Of a stretch of DNA of 64,000 nucleotides, positions 47,801-54,914 are shown one piece after another. This stretch comes from Rosistilla ulvae. Its GTDB lineage: Bacteria > Planctomycetota > Planctomycetia > Pirellulales > Pirellulaceae. The position numbers and the translations under genes were made by a program. Location of the stretch: positions 2,852,001-2,916,000 of the forward strand of contig NZ_CP036261.1 of the NCBI RefSeq assembly GCF_007741475.1, written 5' to 3'. The number at the start of each line of letters is the position of its first letter. Position 1 is the first letter of the stretch. The notes beneath the pieces are model-generated. The model saw only the letters and a program-made list of their open reading frames with translations. It did no database searches and had not been told where the DNA came from.

Positions 47801-50800
47801 TCACCAACGGAATAGGTCCCCGCCGCCAGATTGGTAAAGCTGTAGCTGCCGTCATCGGCCGTGGTGGTACTCGGCTCGCCGGTATCTTTCTGCCGATTGT
47901 TGTTGAGATCTAAGAAAATTGTCCAGTCCGACAGTCCTGGCTCTCCGGCATCCTGAATGCCGTCGGCATCAAGATCATCAAATTTGACGCCATGAATTTC
48001 GACGGGAGCGGGACGATCGGTTTCATGATGGCCGAAGTCGATATCGGTTATCGTGGACCCGCTGGTGGTGGAGAGGTCGACAAACCCGGTTGCCGGAAGG
48101 GTGTTGATCCAGCCAGCGCGTCCGACTTCGCGGAGCCGATAGGAGCCTGGGGTTAGGTTCGTAAAGGCGTAGGTCCCATCGGAAGCGGTCGCGACTCGGT
48201 GTTCGAAGTTGTCCAATTGGCCATTGTCGTTGGTGTCGATGTAAATCGTCCAACCCTCGAGGCCAGATTCGCCTGCGTCTTTGATGCCGTCGCCGTTAAT
48301 GTCATCGAACTTAACACCGCTGATCGTCGTTAGTTGATAATTGCCAAAGTCAACGTTCGAAAGGGTTTCCCCATGTGACACGCTTACTGGAAAACTCCCC
48401 GCAAGCAATGGTGTCACCTCTGGCGCGGCAGTAAGAATGGGTTCGTAGGAAACGAGCCCGAGACCAACGTCCTCTCGAGCATCCTCAATGGTTGCGTTGA
48501 TGCTGGCGCTGTCGGTCACACCCCAGTAATTGTTCGCTGCGACTTTGTTGTTGGTGCCGAAGGTTTTCAGGTTGAGAGTCGTATTGTTGTGGAACGAATT
48601 TCCTTCAACCGTAATCGCGTCGTTGCGGCCACTGCCCAGGATCGCTCCGATATCGTTGTTACTGATCTCGTTATTGTACAGCCGGGGCCCAGAATTAAAG
48701 GATGCTTCCACTCCGGTCGCATTTTCTGTGATCCGAGAATAATACACCGACATGTCCGACGCACCGGTGATTCCGATGGAGTTGTTTCGAAATGTGCTCG
48801 TCCAGACAGTCGTCCGTCCGCCGTCACGAATACCTGTCGTGTTGTTGGCGAATAATGAATCTGTGATTTGCTTGTCGACACTCGAAACGCCGTAAGTGTT
48901 GCTGTCGAAGACGGTGCGTTCAATGATAACCTTTGCACCAGAATAGCCGCCGACGCCCGACTGGTTATGGCGGAAAACGCTGTCCGAGATCACGGCAGGG
49001 GATGTGGTGCTGCAACATTCGACCTGAATCCCTGTACTGCTATATTCCAGCGTCACAAACTCCAGTACCACATGCCCCCCCTGCGTATTGCGTATATTGA
49101 TTCCATTCCAGTCAGCTTTGGCCGGCGTGGCTGCGGATGATGTAAACAGAATCGGGTCGGCGCTCGTACCGACAGCTGACAACTCGCCCTCAACAACCAA
49201 GTGTGCACCAGCCGCAAACAAAACTTCTACACCGGGTTCGACCGTCAGAGTCGCGCCCGCAGAAATGGTGACGGGGGTGGTCACCAAGTAAGGCCCAGCC
49301 GCTTTTGTCCACGTCGTGTCTGCGGTGATATCGGTACTCAATGTAGTATTCGAAATCCCGGTACGCGCCAGAATCGGCGGATTCGGTTCGACGAGTCTGG
49401 CAGCCACCGGTGCTGGCAGACTGGCGACCCAGCCGGATTTACCGACTTCGACGATATCAAGCGATCCTGCGGGAACATTGCTAATCGTGTAAACGCCATC
49501 GCTGTCAGTTGTGTCGCTGATTTCTCCGGTATCGAGCACACGATTGCCATTGGTATCGACAAAGATTGTCCAGCCCGCCAAACCAGGCTCACCAGGATCG
49601 CGAACCCCATTCGCATTCAGGTCTTCAAATTTCGCACCCTTCACGACGTTTGGCATTGGAGTCAGTGTGACGTCGTTGCCGTCGCCTCCAAGGTAGGAAA
49701 TCTGAAAGTTCCTACCGTCGATGCCAACGACACTTCCCTCTGCAAGGCCGTTAAAAGTTCCGGTGACACTGTCAGATCCAACGTTGTCGATGATCAGAAA
49801 CGTGTCGGTTATCAGAGGCGCATAGGTTCGCGCGGCATCCAACGTGGCACCACCCAGATCCACCGTGCCATTGACAACAATTTGGTCATACTCGGTGCTG
49901 GCGGTTGCCCCGTCAATTTCGACGAAGAACGTTGAACCGGATGTAAGTCGGAGATCGCCCGTAGTGAGTCTGCCAGGACTGTTGCCTGGACTCAGCATGG
50001 CGGTGCTATTCAACTGCACTGCACCGTTAACTGTCCCTGAACCGCCGAGAGTTGTGCCGGAGGCGACGACGACATCACTTGCCGCAGGTCCATCGGCAAG
50101 GCTACCGTCAATATTCAGACGTCCACTTTGAACCGTGGTGACTCCGGTGTACGTATTCGCTCCTGACAGCGTGAATATACCTGAACCCTGCTTCACTAAA
50201 CCGCCAGTGCCGCTGATCACACCATTGTAAGTGGAACTGCTTGCATCCCCCGTCGTCAGCGTACCACCGCCCAACGCGATCTCTCCGCCTCCGTTCTGAC
50301 CACGCAGTCGACCAATTGTTTCATCGAAGCCGTTGAGGTCCAGTGTGGTGCCGGAGTTAACAGCGACTTCGCCCACGTCTGGAATTGCACCGGACGCGCC
50401 AATTCGGATTGAGCCAGCACTGATCCCAGTGCCACCGGTGTAGCTGTTGACACCGCTCAGAGTCAGAGTCCCAGAGCCATTCTGTGTCAGGTGACCGCCA
50501 CCACGGATGACACCGCTGAAGGCTGTTGATTGGCCGTCGCCTCCATTTTGCAGACTGACAGATCCGTTGAGAACAACGTCACCTTCTCCAGCCAGTGAAC
50601 CAATTCCATCGAAGCCTATGGCTGGATCCAGGCTGAGAGTCGCACCGGACGCAATCGCCACCGCGCTGCCATTGGGGATGGCACCGCCAAAGCCCCCGCT
50701 GTCGTAAAGAGTCCCCGCATTGATAGATGTCGCCCCTGAATAGGTGTTGCTGCCACTCAATGTCTGCGTGCCTGTCCCGATCTTCGTCAGACCACCACTA

Positions 50801-51951
50801 CCACTGATGAGGCCACCAAAGTCATTGCTCAACTCGTTGCCACCGGTTGTCAGCGTTTGTGTTCCAAGATCAATCTCGCCAACGGTTCCCTGCAGCGAAC
50901 CGATCGTTTCGTCGAAACCATCTAGAACGATGGTGGGGCTGTCGGATCCGATGAAAAGACGACTGGCATCGGGAATTGCATCCGCGGCATTCAGCCGCAG
51001 AGTCCCGCTTCCACTTACCGATGTCTGGCCGGACCACGCTCCAGTTCCCGAGAGCACAACGGAACTGTCCGCACCAAACGGGCGCAATCTGACTTCGTGT
51101 CCGGCGCCGTTGTCGGTGATGTTGCCAGAAACTGTCAGCACATGATTGGATTGCGAAAGGAACGTTGGGCTGTTCGCCAAAATTGTGGTTGGGCCACTTA
51201 ACGTGCCAAATCCGGTAATTGTGGCACTCCCAATATTAAAGGGTTCTGCGGTTGTGACTCCGTTGAGGACGAGGGTCGCGCCGGAAGACAGGCTGGTGGC
51301 ACCCGACGCTGCACCGAGGGCTTCGTCGTGAAAAATGTCGATCGTCCCTTCAAGGATTTGAGTGATTCCCGAGTAGGTATTGTCGCCAAGTAGCCGGACT
51401 CGCGAAACGGATCCTGTCTTGGTGATGCCGCCACTGCCACTAATCATGCCTGAAAGACTCATCATGCCGGGAATCGTCTCATCGTTCAGCGTGAGCGTGT
51501 GAGTGCCAAGATCGATCGTTCCCTGAATGTCCAGTGCACCATCTGTCTGAATCGTCTGAGAGCCGGTCAATTCCAGTGGTACGTTAAACGTGTTTGTGCC
51601 GGCAGACTGGTTGTCGATCCCATTGGCCAGTCCAATACTGTTGCCGGTGAGCGTGTAGCCGGCGTCAGTGAAGACGATCGAATCGAAAGCTGTACCGGTG
51701 GCGAAGTTGTTCGTGTTCGCTAATCGAGCCGCACCGCTAGGAAATTCAAGTTGGTCACCTGAAACAGGCGCTACGTTATTGGTCCAGTTGGCGGGCGTCG
51801 ACCAGAAAGCGTCGTCGCCACCACCGTCCCAAACCACTGTCGCCAGCATCCGCCGATCTTCCAGTTGTTCGGCGAGCATTCGTCGTCGCCTCGGCGCCAA
51901 TTGTGACTTATTGTTTCGCTTGCTTGAACGTTTTATTCGTGCCTGACTCAT
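35839..51951 (-). CDS. Giant 5370-residue multidomain surface protein (beta-repeat, SdrD-B-like, beta-helix, Calx-beta, dockerin-like)
   Basis: The N terminus carries the planctomycete motif QLEDRRMLA (about 29-37) instead of a standard signal peptide. Domains in order: autotransporter-associated beta-strand repeats (about 165-620; GSGTLTLSGVNSYTGGT type); an SdrD-B-like domain; a right-handed beta-helix (about 950-1140); two more SdrD-B-like domains (FDDINGDGIKDAGE, FDDLDADGIQDAGE); a second beta-helix (about 1480-1700); Calx-beta domains (about 1750-2400); an EF-hand-like stretch (DANFNGIVDYLDLNDNGIQD) and a helical domain (about 2600-2800); a Calx-beta domain; a duplicated His-rich unit (about 3571-3983); more Calx-beta domains including three near-identical units (about 4300-4657); and dockerin-like repeats at 5225-5245 and 5264-5284 (DVNGDxRVxPxDAL). 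It is probably exported and calcium-binding, perhaps an adhesin or envelope scaffold; that is inference. Divergent from a sigma factor/kinase pair. The frame is intact over 16 kb. Confidence 0.9.
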   Translation of the reverse strand: MSQARIKRSSKRNNKSQLAPRRRRMLAEQLEDRRMLATVVWDGGGDDAFWSTPANWTNNVAPVSGDQLEFPSGAARLANTNNFATGTAFDSIVFTDAGYTLTGNSIGLANGIDNQSAGTNTFNVPLELTGSQTIQTDGALDIQGTIDLGTHTLTLNDETIPGMMSLSGMISGSGGITKTGSVSRVRLLGDNTYSGITQILEGTIDIFHDEALGAASGATSLSSGATLVLNGVTTAEPFNIGSATITGFGTLSGPTTILANSPTFLSQSNHVLTVSGNITDNGAGHEVRLRPFGADSSVVLSGTGAWSGQTSVSGSGTLRLNAADAIPDASRLFIGSDSPTIVLDGFDETIGSLQGTVGEIDLGTQTLTTGGNELSNDFGGLISGSGGLTKIGTGTQTLSGSNTYSGATSINAGTLYDSGGFGGAIPNGSAVAIASGATLSLDPAIGFDGIGSLAGEGDVVLNGSVSLQNGGDGQSTAFSGVIRGGGHLTQNGSGTLTLSGVNSYTGGTGISAGSIRIGASGAIPDVGEVAVNSGTTLDLNGFDETIGRLRGQNGGGEIALGGGTLTTGDASSSTYNGVISGTGGLVKQGSGIFTLSGANTYTGVTTVQSGRLNIDGSLADGPAASDVVVASGTTLGGSGTVNGAVQLNSTAMLSPGNSPGRLTTGDLRLTSGSTFFVEIDGATASTEYDQIVVNGTVDLGGATLDAARTYAPLITDTFLIIDNVGSDSVTGTFNGLAEGSVVGIDGRNFQISYLGGDGNDVTLTPMPNVVKGAKFEDLNANGVRDPGEPGLAGWTIFVDTNGNRVLDTGEISDTTDSDGVYTISNVPAGSLDIVEVGKSGWVASLPAPVAARLVEPNPPILARTGISNTTLSTDITADTTWTKAAGPYLVTTPVTISAGATLTVEPGVEVLFAAGAHLVVEGELSAVGTSADPILFTSSAATPAKADWNGINIRNTQGGHVVLEFVTLEYSSTGIQVECCSTTSPAVISDSVFRHNQSGVGGYSGAKVIIERTVFDSNTYGVSSVDKQITDSLFANNTTGIRDGGRTTVWTSTFRNNSIGITGASDMSVYYSRITENATGVEASFNSGPRLYNNEISNNDIGAILGSGRNDAITVEGNSFHNNTTLNLKTFGTNNKVAANNYWGVTDSASINATIEDAREDVGLGLVSYEPILTAAPEVTPLLAGSFPVSVSHGETLSNVDFGNYQLTTISGVKFDDINGDGIKDAGESGLEGWTIYIDTNDNGQLDNFEHRVATASDGTYAFTNLTPGSYRLREVGRAGWINTLPATGFVDLSTTSGSTITDIDFGHHETDRPAPVEIHGVKFDDLDADGIQDAGEPGLSDWTIFLDLNNNRQKDTGEPSTTTADDGSYSFTNLAAGTYSVGEVPQATWQQSLPALETPAPPAAPATTTIDHATISTAATVNGALFEDTTWSLADSPVRVTGDVLVFPDTTLSIDPGVVVLFDSGTRLTVRGHLDAVGTDAAPILLTSSSATPAMNDWNGIQLENTIGGTAELGFVALEYANTAFQVSCCTNSIIPATISDSTFRHNSLVFGGYSGGDVEVFRSLFENNTSVSRNGDRTFYDSIFRNNGTVIDRAGRHKVVNGLFENNDIAVDTGSDTLIEYSTFTGNRIAVTSAGYGGPQLRNNNIVGNEIGLELTSHFTTAVTSNNIFDNTVFNAQNLSVNDRNLAGNYWGTQSALEIANSVYDSADDGSVGTVTVDPYSLQELDATPPVVGFHSLTLGSGEIAVDANFGNFQKITASFSDATASADEDAGVVQIVAQLAQPLPFDTTVPVTFSGTADLNFDYFASDPNFFFPAGSTTGTLTLAIDDDLRFEGANTVVLTMQPGVGVAPGATPVQTLTINDNDAIPELSFFTLGVTAAEDAGPIVIEARILAESEVDIHVPILLSGTATNGTDYAIAADPEIWIPAGSLRGSIPLMIVDDTTPELTERIVAELGTPIGATLSTAVGDPLTHVITIPQNDVPNVSFTASQGSFSENGGQLAATVRLSEPHVLPVTVPYTLVNGLEVTAGDYSVSPIGSIVIAAGETEGVITLTGLDDIIDENNENVTLRLGEPTNAVLGTTRSFVGTIIDDDTSILEFSSSGTTVWENAGPQTVTLTLTPPSATDVTVLLYTTGVKSTGSSRDFDISTTSVTFTAGQTSKTLTVDPYADSHNEGDEYGYVRIANSDGVKIGNQDYFRLKIRDDDPYVYMGEGSSISERNQTSTSITLRLTASSNRTVTVPLSYAGSSAGRNRDFTGPSSVTFSPGQTSKTFTIKAKNDSIDEYTEKVKVSIATPTNATTSSKLKRSETVSVYDDDAQPVASFKVTSYERKEGQGAWVEVRLSRASGKTITVPIGISRYSTATTSDHNFRNRTLTFKPGETIKSFQVRITNDSRSENRERLLLFLSSNTKNAVTDKSRNLFSVYIVPSDACRVLSSSSSNAETVSGTLAVNPRINLKTIGDCRSGFGSSINLSQIPVSDRIFNGQLAVNGGYIVDGTAFFDANFNGIVDYLDLNDNGIQDEGEPSEPVTTTLQDGSFALDIDSAFDVDGNETLDLDEGRFVLIGGTDGATQLPFVGQFSSVPGQLLLSSISSTIQHLTQLGFDIPQASERVVQSMGMPDGMELDTLDLFEATMDGNADAAVGYARSAELFNATVDAASLFSAAPGAPPSNLLVDLAYAEIASRIQDAGSEIDLANESTVRSLLEGIGFRTGITLSADVIDGAASLIARGNLKIRDLPVTTDAAFVEDIVRVEAWMQGALATDLQAVAGGSTDIATVLAAYAGAALDTAVANTPVGDIEVPVIFVNDVVKTEGDDGTTSFDFTVSLTSASKFPVSVEYQTNDDTAEAADGDYTPTSGTLNWAPGESGEQTVSVVVRGDEVAEADERFLLNLFDAENAIVRREVGAGFIINDDAVDYTATHLADQTENQFVVALSEEDVFVIEDDVEVFGGFQTEPWQALLTGQDDIDDTLFLDFSAGTYRSDTITFDGGGGTGFDSAIVSGGDFDTVTVSLTNATDGQTVFDPTDSDEIVSLVWLGLEPFEFNSVVEDMVFELPAGVTSAVLEDIDPTDATKPGVMRLYSPIGDFEEQIFPNPSGSLTIRGGDGTDTISIASLDPAFTGALNVDADFLGSDDVNVAVDGAINAIADFAVEATSITVNQPITLTDFDVRLAASGNLILNSPIESTNRNVELSSGTTTSVSSNITGNIVLSSGTFDLSNGDNLNGQVSIQDGATVAGGDMIHGNVHVASGGTLAGNQTVTGLITVADGGTLSPGAVSPSGIGTIQASALKLLAGSLYHVDILRTDAGYSDKIITSAMSNQGGKLSVTLTGSPDAGETFQIIDIRSDAGADETGTVFQGLSEGAIFATEASLFQISYGGDAANYTLTAVAANTITGTTPSLAAGVIAAGTTELTIDFSRAVDAGAGTAPFVLQSVGHDGLLGNADDVMVSIDPPTYNGDSVTLTFAALPESVYRLTSTDSLLGPGGDPIDGDGDGVAGGDFVADFVVGATTHTLTSPNGFDFDVEFGGFGAGQLVQGTNNAFDGLNRLQVDGIDYGPSLVEQSSVQSVAVSSAGSLTGTFTDVPGLTTTITLTEDSVVLLDSQLNLLSQDNSAWSGAVRFSIDGVAEPSSATFSNPYQLPQLVGSTSSESVSVDPPNTITSVEGSHSHSFVSRAGEFVPVLTESYHYDPNLTINNLSQNTAYAGNHSHQVNIGRLTSDSHSHSLELAPSASDRHLQVDAEDWVMLPAGTYVITVQAESTGAVSFQAEQSLDVVSFIHATSDEKLASPVGSLTGTFTDVPGLTTTITLTEDSVVLMDSQLNLLSQDNSAWSGAVRFSIDGVAEPSSATFSNPYQLPQLVGSTSSESVSVDPPNTITSVEGSHSHSFVSRAGEFVPVLTESYHYDPNLTINNLSQNTAYAGNHSHQVNIGRFTSDSHSHSLELAPSASDRHLQVDAEDWVMLPAGTYVITVQAESRGAVSFQAEQSLDVTSISSRTSPTLKNAGSMLVTDVQTISAFKVYREVTVPTTGIHDFAHTIEVLENPTGADITTTVRIVGNLGSDGDTTVFNTSDNDTDVEISDQWIGTDDADESGSPAIIHFIHGPGGLLPSSVDVIDDNIVWEFVVTVPAHETVRLMTLTILADAREDAVAAAENLVTVAGFGGQAAAFLTQDELDSLSNFQFQGEVEFSSATASDLETTTGSKLPKLLVDGVISEDQTIDVTITGGSADVGDDFTLTTSVTIPAGTYDGTLDFAIDILLSITDESIVELDETIELTLANPSAGLRIEDADGDSTIQGTHTYTITNDDAATLSIDDITQNETDAGTTTFTFTVTLDAEVDTGLTFDFETANGLATAADHDYTGISLTTRNFASTAAGATETITVQIHGDEKVELDETFFVNLSNILAGGRDVTFANNQGLGTITNDDSATLSIDDITQNETDAGTTAFTFTVTLDAEVDTGVTFDFETANDSATTADNDYTGISTTTRTFASTAAGATETITVQIHGDEKVELDESFFVNLSNILAGGRDVTFDNNQGQGTITNEDTATLSIDDITQNETNAGTTAFTFTVTLDAEVDTDVTFDFETANDSATAADNDYTGISTTTRTFASTAAGATETITVQIHGDEKVELDESFFVNLSNILAGGRDVTFLDAQGLGTITNDDAASFTIEAVTVNEGETATFTVSLDHPIDTDVIVDIDFTNGSASAADYASVPQIVTFAAGTTTARTFTVATTEEDLVELTETFTAALSTSTELGSRNVTASDSATGTIIDDDAASFTIEAVTVNEGNTATFTVSLDRPIDTQVVLDIHVNDGTATGGVDFDDALVQLTFDPSSVAAQTFDVASMEDAIDEMDEDYGLLLDTSTDLGTRSVTFGTATGTILDDDEAGFVIFPVDGLSVTEAGGTSTVTIQLTSEPTAEVTVQFSSTDATEGLVSSDGVSYAATATLTFDASNWDQPQSILVQGQDDDRGDGSVAFSIQSDVSSDDPNYDDFPIADLSATSLDDEPVISFSHLIDGYAVVDLADVTPDGIVVFAWGTGPGSTFLPQYGVTLDIANPTFSSLAEGGIDGTTSGVIPVPFTLEGDKFWFQAFELAPNPQVSNVLPLNIVGSPVVVTANNLAPEPTAELPNFTATVDKPFDFDVVDDPFVDPDSDTSLFYNARQSDGSALPEWLTFDPNRLAFHSDSIPESGQWSITVTATDNGSPVRYSSTTFVLQAVADRSVWQNESNSRDVNGDDRVEPIDALLILNRLNRSNDPLLSHQRVDGASMLDVNGDQRVTPVDALQVINWLNKQNAYVAAELPPSSQLPSKQDEENDEVVSADALDGNLYPDNAPTIRIDAPHATTPVDRLPSNNEFEDSESLSEYEQTVDSIFAEDF
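37981..39051 (-). repeat. Three tandem 357-base Calx-beta units
   Basis: Units at about 37981-38337, 38338-38694 and 38695-39051 are highly similar; the shared anchor GCTAGGATGTTGG starts at 38039, 38396 and 38753. Each encodes 119 residues containing IDDITQNET and VTLDAEVDT. Confidence 0.9.
40001..40596 (-). repeat. Near-identical duplicated unit, copy A (C-terminal copy)
   Basis: This 596-base block matches 40646-41241 with roughly a dozen differences, at a period of 645 bases (215 codons, in frame). It encodes the His-x-His-rich unit of the giant protein. Confidence 0.93.
40646..41241 (-). repeat. Near-identical duplicated unit, copy B (N-terminal copy)
   Basis: Partner of 40001-40596. 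The encoded unit has three His-x-His motifs (GSHSHS, GNHSHQ, DSHSHS). The near identity at DNA level indicates recent duplication or gene conversion. Confidence 0.93.
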
Positions 51952-52275
51952 CGGATCGCTTTTCTAACCGTGTGCTGTGCCGCTTGGATTCCGTCATTGT
52001 CGTTCTGGAGGCTTTTCCACGTGCCGACGCAGTGGCATCGTTACGCGTACCGGTAACCCCCCTCAAAAGGTATTGGCGGATTTCTTTGCCGCAAAAACCA
52101 CAAAATTCGGATTATCGTTAAAGCTGCCGCGTGGTGGCCGCCGGGTAGCCCGCAAGGGTGGACTTGCGTGCAGTATGGTGGTTTGCGTGCGGTTAGGTTG
52201 AAATACGTACATGCAAGTCAGCACCACCGATTTCGTGATCCGAGCAATACGAACGACTTGTCAGAGGTCAGTCGC
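51952..52275. other. Divergent promoter region of the giant gene and the sigma/kinase pair
   Basis: This 324-base gap contains no gene. It is GC-mixed with an A/T-rich stretch near 52085-52120 that may hold promoters, but no convincing -35/-10 pair could be assigned. The ribosome binding site of the giant gene is weak. Confidence 0.4.
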
Positions 52276-52890
52276 ATGAGCACTACTGCCGATGGATCGC
52301 CGCTAACCGACAATGAATTCCAGCGACTGCTGCGAGAAACACGCGCTGGTTGCGACGCGTCGTTGGGGAAACTGCTGGAGCCGCATCGTGAGCTTTTAAC
52401 TCATGTTGCCCGGGCAAAGCTTGATTCGAAGATGCGAAAGAAGATGTCGGGCTCCGATTTGGTTCAAGACGCCTTCGCGGTGGCGACACGCGATTTTGGA
52501 GACTTTCGGGGCCAACGCCCTGAACTCCTCAACGCCTGGCTGTTAACGATTTTGAATCACCAGCTGATCGAAGGTTTTCGTCGGTTCAAGGTTTCCGAGA
52601 AACGGCGTCTACAGCGTGAATTGCCCGACGGGGAAAACTGTCTGAGCCAAACGGCAGATGACGGAGATTCGCCAAGTGCGGTGCTCTCTGCCAAAGAAGA
52701 CGTGGCGCAACTGCTTGGCGCGATCGGACAATTGCCTGAAGAGCTACGCCAGATCGTACAGATGCGTTATCTCGACAACCGTACGTTTGATCAGATTGCG
52801 ACAGAACTTAATCTGCCAACCTCCACCTGCCGACGTCGCTGGTTCGAAGCGATTCAAACGATTGGACACCAGATCGACGGTGCCGTGTGA
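52276..52890 (+). CDS. ECF-like RNA polymerase sigma factor
   Basis: The ATG at 52276 has GAGG eight bases upstream and yields 204 residues; the longer frame from 52168 lacks such a site. Region 2 is visible as KKMSGSDLVQDAFAVATRDF with LNAWLLTILNHQLIEGFRRF, and region 4 as RTFDQIATELNLPTSTCRRRW. This matches the planctomycete sigma group found beside Ser/Thr kinases. Its stop overlaps the GTG start of the kinase gene by four bases, so the kinase may regulate it by phosphorylation, as is proposed for such pairs. The divergent giant surface protein gene is a possible target, by position only. Confidence 0.9.
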   Translation: MSTTADGSPLTDNEFQRLLRETRAGCDASLGKLLEPHRELLTHVARAKLDSKMRKKMSGSDLVQDAFAVATRDFGDFRGQRPELLNAWLLTILNHQLIEGFRRFKVSEKRRLQRELPDGENCLSQTADDGDSPSAVLSAKEDVAQLLGAIGQLPEELRQIVQMRYLDNRTFDQIATELNLPTSTCRRRWFEAIQTIGHQIDGAV

Positions 52891-54494
52891 GCGATTCCCG
52901 CAAAGACGTCGACGACCAAGCCCGCCGCGCAGCCGGATATGAACGTGCGCTCGCTTCGGATTCGGATCCAGTTGACGTTCGTTTTGAACAGGAACACGCC
53001 AAGACGGCCCGTGTGCTGCGGATGCTGAATACTGTTTTTGAGCGGGCCGAAGTGCCCCCGCCGGAACCTGTTCTGCCCGAGAAAATCGGACGCTTTGAAG
53101 TGTCGGGTTTGTTGGGACGCGGAGGGATGGGAACGGTCTATCAAGCGCGTGACCCCGAACTGGACCGTGACGTCGCGATCAAGGTGGCCCGCGTCGATGG
53201 CACTGACCCGGCCGAAATGCATCGTCGATTGCACCGCGAGGCGCGTGCGGTCGCGACGCTCGATCATCCCGGCATTGTTCCGGTCTATGAGATCGGGACG
53301 ACCGATCAGGGACAGCGTTTTCTGGTGATGGCCCTGTGCGAGGGGGAGACGCTTGGGGCTTGGATCGAGCGGCAAACCGGCCCCATCGATCCGATACTTG
53401 CGGCGCGAACGATCGCTGACGTCGTCGATGCAGTTCAGTACGGCCACCAGCACAATGTGCTACACCGCGACCTAAAGCCGGCGAATGTTCTGTTGTTTCC
53501 CAACCGCGAGAACGGCGATTCCAACTCGCTGCCTTGGATCCCACGGGTGACCGATTTTGGGTTGGCATGCTCGATCGATCAGCGTCTAAAAGAAACCGGC
53601 AGCAGCGTCATGCTGGGCACCCCGCTGTATATGTCTCCCGAGCAAGCCCATGGAGGCGATGGAGAGGCAGGGCAGGCGACGGACATCTTTTCGATCGGGG
53701 CAATCTTGTACCATCTACTCACCGGATCGCCGCCATTTGCAGCGTCGAATTATCCGGCGGTATTGATGCGATTGCAGAACGACACGCCGGTGCCCATTTC
53801 GCAGGTGCTGCCAGAAATCGACAAGGATCTCGCCACGATTTGCATGAAGTGTCTGGAGAGAGTGCCTGAGGATCGGTACTCGCGTAGTGCGGATCTGGCC
53901 GCCGACCTACATCGATTTTTGGAGGGGGATGCCATCTCCGCACGCGCTCAGAGCCCGTGGCATCGATTGCGGCGGTGGAGCCAACGTCCCGCGCGGGTTT
54001 CCGATCTGTCGGCGGCGATCATCCTTGTCGTCTGCGCTCGGATTTTCTTTGGGATCGCAGGCTTGGTGGCGATTCCGATGTACGGTCAATCCGTCTTCAA
54101 TCCGAGTGACATGGTTGAATCGTTGTTGGTCCATGGCTTGGTGATCATTCCGTGCGAGTTATGGACCATTTGGGCTGCGCGTCAAAACCAGCAACGTCGG
54201 CTCTCACCGGGTTTATATTGGATCGCGTATCTGCTTACGATCGCGTGGTGTTGCGTCACATGGATGATTGCCAGTGGCGTCTCGGGAGCGTCGTCATGGT
54301 ACGATCGTAATCCCGATGCGCGTTTAATGACGTTCTTGATGATCAGTATCTTATATGGCGCCCAAACGATCTGTTGGTACCTCGCAGACTGGCGCAGGAT
54401 AGAACCCGGGACGTCGCAACGACGCTGGCGGACCCTCAAACGCCTTGCCCTGATGGGACCGGTTCTCGCATTCGCAGCCGTGATGCTCTGGTAG
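52887..54494 (+). CDS. Membrane-anchored Ser/Thr protein kinase
   Basis: Translation starts at a GTG inside the GTGA overlap with the sigma gene; 535 residues. The kinase domain (about 67-330) is complete: LLGRGGMGTVY, VAIKVA, HRDLKPANVLLF, VTDFGLAC and SPEQAHG. The C-terminal 160 residues hold about four or five hydrophobic segments (AIILVVCARIFFGIAGLVAI to GPVLAFAAVMLW) with no large external sensor. It probably sits in the cytoplasmic membrane and signals to the paired sigma factor, which is inference from the gene overlap. Confidence 0.93.
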   Translation: MSDSRKDVDDQARRAAGYERALASDSDPVDVRFEQEHAKTARVLRMLNTVFERAEVPPPEPVLPEKIGRFEVSGLLGRGGMGTVYQARDPELDRDVAIKVARVDGTDPAEMHRRLHREARAVATLDHPGIVPVYEIGTTDQGQRFLVMALCEGETLGAWIERQTGPIDPILAARTIADVVDAVQYGHQHNVLHRDLKPANVLLFPNRENGDSNSLPWIPRVTDFGLACSIDQRLKETGSSVMLGTPLYMSPEQAHGGDGEAGQATDIFSIGAILYHLLTGSPPFAASNYPAVLMRLQNDTPVPISQVLPEIDKDLATICMKCLERVPEDRYSRSADLAADLHRFLEGDAISARAQSPWHRLRRWSQRPARVSDLSAAIILVVCARIFFGIAGLVAIPMYGQSVFNPSDMVESLLVHGLVIIPCELWTIWAARQNQQRRLSPGLYWIAYLLTIAWCCVTWMIASGVSGASSWYDRNPDARLMTFLMISILYGAQTICWYLADWRRIEPGTSQRRWRTLKRLALMGPVLAFAAVMLW

Positions 54495-54914
54495 CGTCTG
54501 GCTTGAGCCCAACGACGCGTCGCCATCGTTGTTCAACGACAATCAGCGTTCGACTTGAGGCCATGCCAAACGTTGTTTCAAAACAGCCAGTGAAATGCCA
54601 CAAACGGTCCGTCGATCACCTCTGTTTCCGAAAGCCTTTGGCGTTTGCAAAGAAACGTCTCGTTGCCAGAGGAGCATCGATGCCGCAGTTGACGCAATGC
54701 CCATGCCACGCGACGGTGAAACAATCGCAACCGTCAATGTGAACGCCTCACGGTCATGCCCACCTGCAGGGCAAATGACGATCTCACCACGAGAACATTG
54801 TCCCCTGGGCGTGGCCCGGCTTGGCTTCATCGTTGGGTGCAAATTACCGAAGAGTGCCGCTTTGCGAGGCCTTCGGTTTGAAGGCCTCGCCGGACGGAAG
54901 CATCGGACGTGTCG
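54495..54914. other. Intergenic region between convergent genes
   Basis: This 420-base gap follows the kinase and precedes the 3' end of the minus-strand lipoprotein gene. It has no supported gene; its notable element is the hairpin at 54864-54890. Confidence 0.4.
54864..54890. terminator. Perfect 11-bp hairpin between convergent genes
   Basis: GCGAGGCCTTC, loop GGTTT, GAAGGCCTCGC. It lies 24 bases past the end of the minus-strand lipoprotein gene and could end transcription from both sides, though neither strand has a T-run. Confidence 0.5.

Noticed and set aside
52183-52200. TGGTGGTTTGCGTGC as a sigma54 promoter before the sigma factor gene
   Set aside because: Only the GG and GC spacing fits; the remaining consensus bases do not match.
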